From Dehalococcoidales bacterium (GTDB lineage: Bacteria; Chloroflexota; Dehalococcoidia; Dehalococcoidales; UBA5627), in the NCBI GenBank assembly GCA_028707255.1, contig JAQTUQ010000003.1:27344-91343 (forward strand): a DNA stretch of 64,000 nucleotides, written 5' to 3'. The translations under genes and the position numbers were made by a program. Shown in pieces: positions 61,569-64,000 of the stretch. The stretch's first letter is position 1. Every line of letters begins with the position of its first letter. Under the pieces are notes generated by a model. That model was not told where the DNA came from. It saw only the letters and a list, made by a program, of their open reading frames with translations, and did no database searches.

Positions 61569-63170
61569 TTACATTTTCTTATAACGGGGACCATCGCCGC
61601 CTTCAGGTATCTCCCAATTAATATTCTGCATAGGGCATTTTACTCTGCAGGTCTGGCAGTTAATACAATTGGAATAACTGATTATAAGCTCACTATTTTC
61701 TTGTTTGTATACCGCTGCCGGGCAGAAATACTCGCATGGATGTACGCCATACTCCATAGCGCACTGAGAGCAGATTTCAGGGGCGTTTAAATTAATATGT
61801 GACGGTTCATCTTCCCTATGAGATACTCTTGAATAACTCACGGCAGTTAATCTGTCTACACCATTAACATACTTACGTTTCAGGAGAGTATTTTTCATTC
61901 CTTTATAGTCTGGCTCTAGCTTACATCTACCAGGTATAAGATTAGCTAATAAAGATAGAGGCAAGCCGGACAGCATACCCCGGCGGAAAACCTGGCGGTA
62001 GTTTTTGGAATTACGCAAATCTTTCATTATAAAGCTTCTGTCCAATAATTTTTCATATAATTCGAGAGTCTTCTTGCTATAATCCTGTTTTTCTATTGCC
62101 TGAATTATTGTCTCGGCAGCGAGGATCCCGGATTTAATAGCATAATGCAAACCCTTGAGCTTCCTTACATTCGTAAATCCTGCATCATCACCTATAATAA
62201 GAACACCATCAAATATAAGTTTAGATATAGAATAGTAACCACCCTCAGGCAGGGTCTTTGCTCCGTAAGCTATAACCTCTCCACCTTTTAAAAGTTCGCT
62301 TATTAATCTGTGCGATTTAAAATACTGTAGTTCCTGCTGGGGATTTAAGTCAGGGTACTTCCAATCCAGCGCCAGAACAAGGGCTACTGCAACATGTGTA
62401 CTATCCATACTGTAAAGGGCTCCGCCACCGAAGATATCCTTATCAGGGAATCCCATAGTATGTATCAGTCTATTGCTACCAAAAGTATTGTTCTCTGGTA
62501 GCTTGATAATTTCTTTAACACCCAGTGAATGGATCTGGGGATTTTCCCCCTGAAGGTTAAAATTTTTTACAAGTTTTTCGGCAAGCTGTCCTAATGAACC
62601 TTCAGCCAGTACTGTAATATCAGCTTCCAGCACTTCCCCCGGAATATAATTGGATTGTTTACTCCCTTCCTTATTTAAGCCTTTTTCGCCGAGGATTACC
62701 CCTTTTACTTTACCATCATCTATAAGAAGCTCTTTAGCGGCGAATCCATTATATATTTCAACGCCTAATCCTTTAGCAATGCCCGTAAGCCAGGTAACCA
62801 TTTCGTTGAGGGACAGCATATATTCTCCGCTGTGGTTCATATATGACGGGATAATGAACTTCGGTAGTTTAACTGCTCTTTTTTCTCCGTTTAAAAAGAC
62901 AATATCTTCACGCTCGACACGGTTTTTAATCATTTTAGTAACGAAATAATTACTGTCCTCTTTCCATTCAGGCAGTAATTCATCCAGGACATCAGCTTCG
63001 AATACTGCTCCTGAAAGGCTATGCTGCCCCGGCTTTTCTGCTTTATCGATTACTACTACAGACCGGCTGATGCCTCTTTCATTAAGTAATTGCTTTAGCC
63101 TAATTGCTCCGGCCAAACCGGCAGGCCCACCGCCAATAAATAATACATCGATTTTATTCAATTCATCCAT
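61569..63170 (-). CDS. Electron transfer flavoprotein-quinone oxidoreductase (ETF-QO/FixC-FixX type)
   Basis: VLFIGGGPAGLAGAIRLKQLL; GQHSLSGAVFEADVLDELLPEW; C-terminal CINCQTCRVKCPMQNINWEIPEGGDGPRYKKM. Confidence 0.95.
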   Translation of the reverse strand: MDELNKIDVLFIGGGPAGLAGAIRLKQLLNERGISRSVVVIDKAEKPGQHSLSGAVFEADVLDELLPEWKEDSNYFVTKMIKNRVEREDIVFLNGEKRAVKLPKFIIPSYMNHSGEYMLSLNEMVTWLTGIAKGLGVEIYNGFAAKELLIDDGKVKGVILGEKGLNKEGSKQSNYIPGEVLEADITVLAEGSLGQLAEKLVKNFNLQGENPQIHSLGVKEIIKLPENNTFGSNRLIHTMGFPDKDIFGGGALYSMDSTHVAVALVLALDWKYPDLNPQQELQYFKSHRLISELLKGGEVIAYGAKTLPEGGYYSISKLIFDGVLIIGDDAGFTNVRKLKGLHYAIKSGILAAETIIQAIEKQDYSKKTLELYEKLLDRSFIMKDLRNSKNYRQVFRRGMLSGLPLSLLANLIPGRCKLEPDYKGMKNTLLKRKYVNGVDRLTAVSYSRVSHREDEPSHINLNAPEICSQCAMEYGVHPCEYFCPAAVYKQENSELIISYSNCINCQTCRVKCPMQNINWEIPEGGDGPRYKKM

Positions 63171-64000
63171 AGCTATTACTCTTTGAATCCAGAGCTTTGA
63201 TAAGTTGCGGGACTATATCCTCTATATTTCCTACTATACCGAAATCGCATACCTTAAATATGGGAGCTTTTAAATCCCTATTGATTGCTATAATAATATC
63301 CGAATTCTGCATGCCGGTTATATGCTGTACGGCACCTGACACTCCTACGGCAATATATACTCTGGGTTTTACGGTTTGTCCGGTTTGACCTACCTGGTGT
63401 GATCTTTCAATAAATCCCATTTCTACCGCTGCTCTGGATGCACCTGCCATTCCTTTAACTCCAAGAAAGTGACTCAATTTTTCGACAAGGGGTATTATAT
63501 AGTTGTAATAATTATCTTTATTCTTACAACCTGCTCCTCCGCATACAATAACACCTGCTTCCTTTATATCTGAAGTCGGTGGATATATATCCGCTGATAC
63601 AATCTTTTCATGGAGGTCGCTATCTGTTATCGAAGGTGTGTAATTAATTATCTCGCTACAGCGTTTATCGTCCGGTTCAAGAGCAACCATAACTCCAGGA
63701 CGGGCGGTGGACATCTGTACCCGAGAATTCTGAGTTATTATAGAAGCCATTATATTACCACCGAGAGCAGGGCGAGTCTGCTTTAAGACAGCTACCAAAT
63801 CCTGTTTACCTCGTTGAAAATCAACCAGATCCAAACCGGTACAATCAGCGGTCAGTCCAGACCTTGTTCGATATGCTACCCTGGGAGCTAGTTCTCTACC
63901 CAGAGGGGTAGCGCTGAACAACATAATCTGTGGATTGTCTTTTTCGATAAGACCTGAAACTGTTATAGTGTAAGGGATGGGCAAGAAATCTTTTAAAAGA
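63163..64000 (-). CDS. etfA: Electron transfer flavoprotein alpha subunit (5' end beyond window)
   Basis: Frame open to window edge (..LKDFLPIPYTITVSG); GVKGMAGASRAAVEMGFIERSHQVGQTGQTVKPRVYIAVGVSGAVQHITGMQNSDIIIAINRD. Confidence 0.93.
   Translation of the reverse strand, partial: LLKDFLPIPYTITVSGLIEKDNPQIMLFSATPLGRELAPRVAYRTRSGLTADCTGLDLVDFQRGKQDLVAVLKQTRPALGGNIMASIITQNSRVQMSTARPGVMVALEPDDKRCSEIINYTPSITDSDLHEKIVSADIYPPTSDIKEAGVIVCGGAGCKNKDNYYNYIIPLVEKLSHFLGVKGMAGASRAAVEMGFIERSHQVGQTGQTVKPRVYIAVGVSGAVQHITGMQNSDIIIAINRDLKAPIFKVCDFGIVGNIEDIVPQLIKALDSKSNSYG

Overview
The window reads as ~64 kb of a strictly anaerobic bacterium's chromosome; gene content suggests Chloroflexota/Dehalococcoidia, which is an inference and was not tested. 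No tRNA, rRNA or CRISPR array was recognised. Main blocks: (1) housekeeping genes: ligA, a DUF1015 gene, pdxT, serA, a class-V aminotransferase, tyrS, ribF, rpoB, rpoC. (2) A pilin, a LuxR-type regulator and a prepilin peptidase gene with an in-frame TAA, set among dispersed intergenic repeats. (3) A GH3-family/ThiF-family pair and a 7TM-GAF-GGDEF-HD-GYP signalling protein. (4) Transketolase, ribulose-phosphate epimerase and a three-gene methanogen-type homocysteine biosynthesis set. (5) A locus at 34.9-39.9 kb resembling a ComQXP(A) quorum-sensing system: short Trp-ending peptide, isoprenyl-diphosphate-synthase-like protein, PDZ/multi-TM hybrid histidine kinase and a stand-alone receiver. I consider this the best candidate for an undescribed system. 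(6) A metal-uptake-type ABC transporter joined to FmdE, DUF364, two methyltransferases and TatD. (7) An HdrCBA-MvhDGA-protease operon followed by a divergent sigma-54, a histidine kinase with an [FeFe]-hydrogenase-like sensor region, an NtrC-type activator, and a receiver-TPR-Cys protein preceded by a well-matched -24/-12 promoter. (8) ETF-QO and a truncated EtfA at the right edge. All family assignments come from reading the translations and recalling families; no searches were run.
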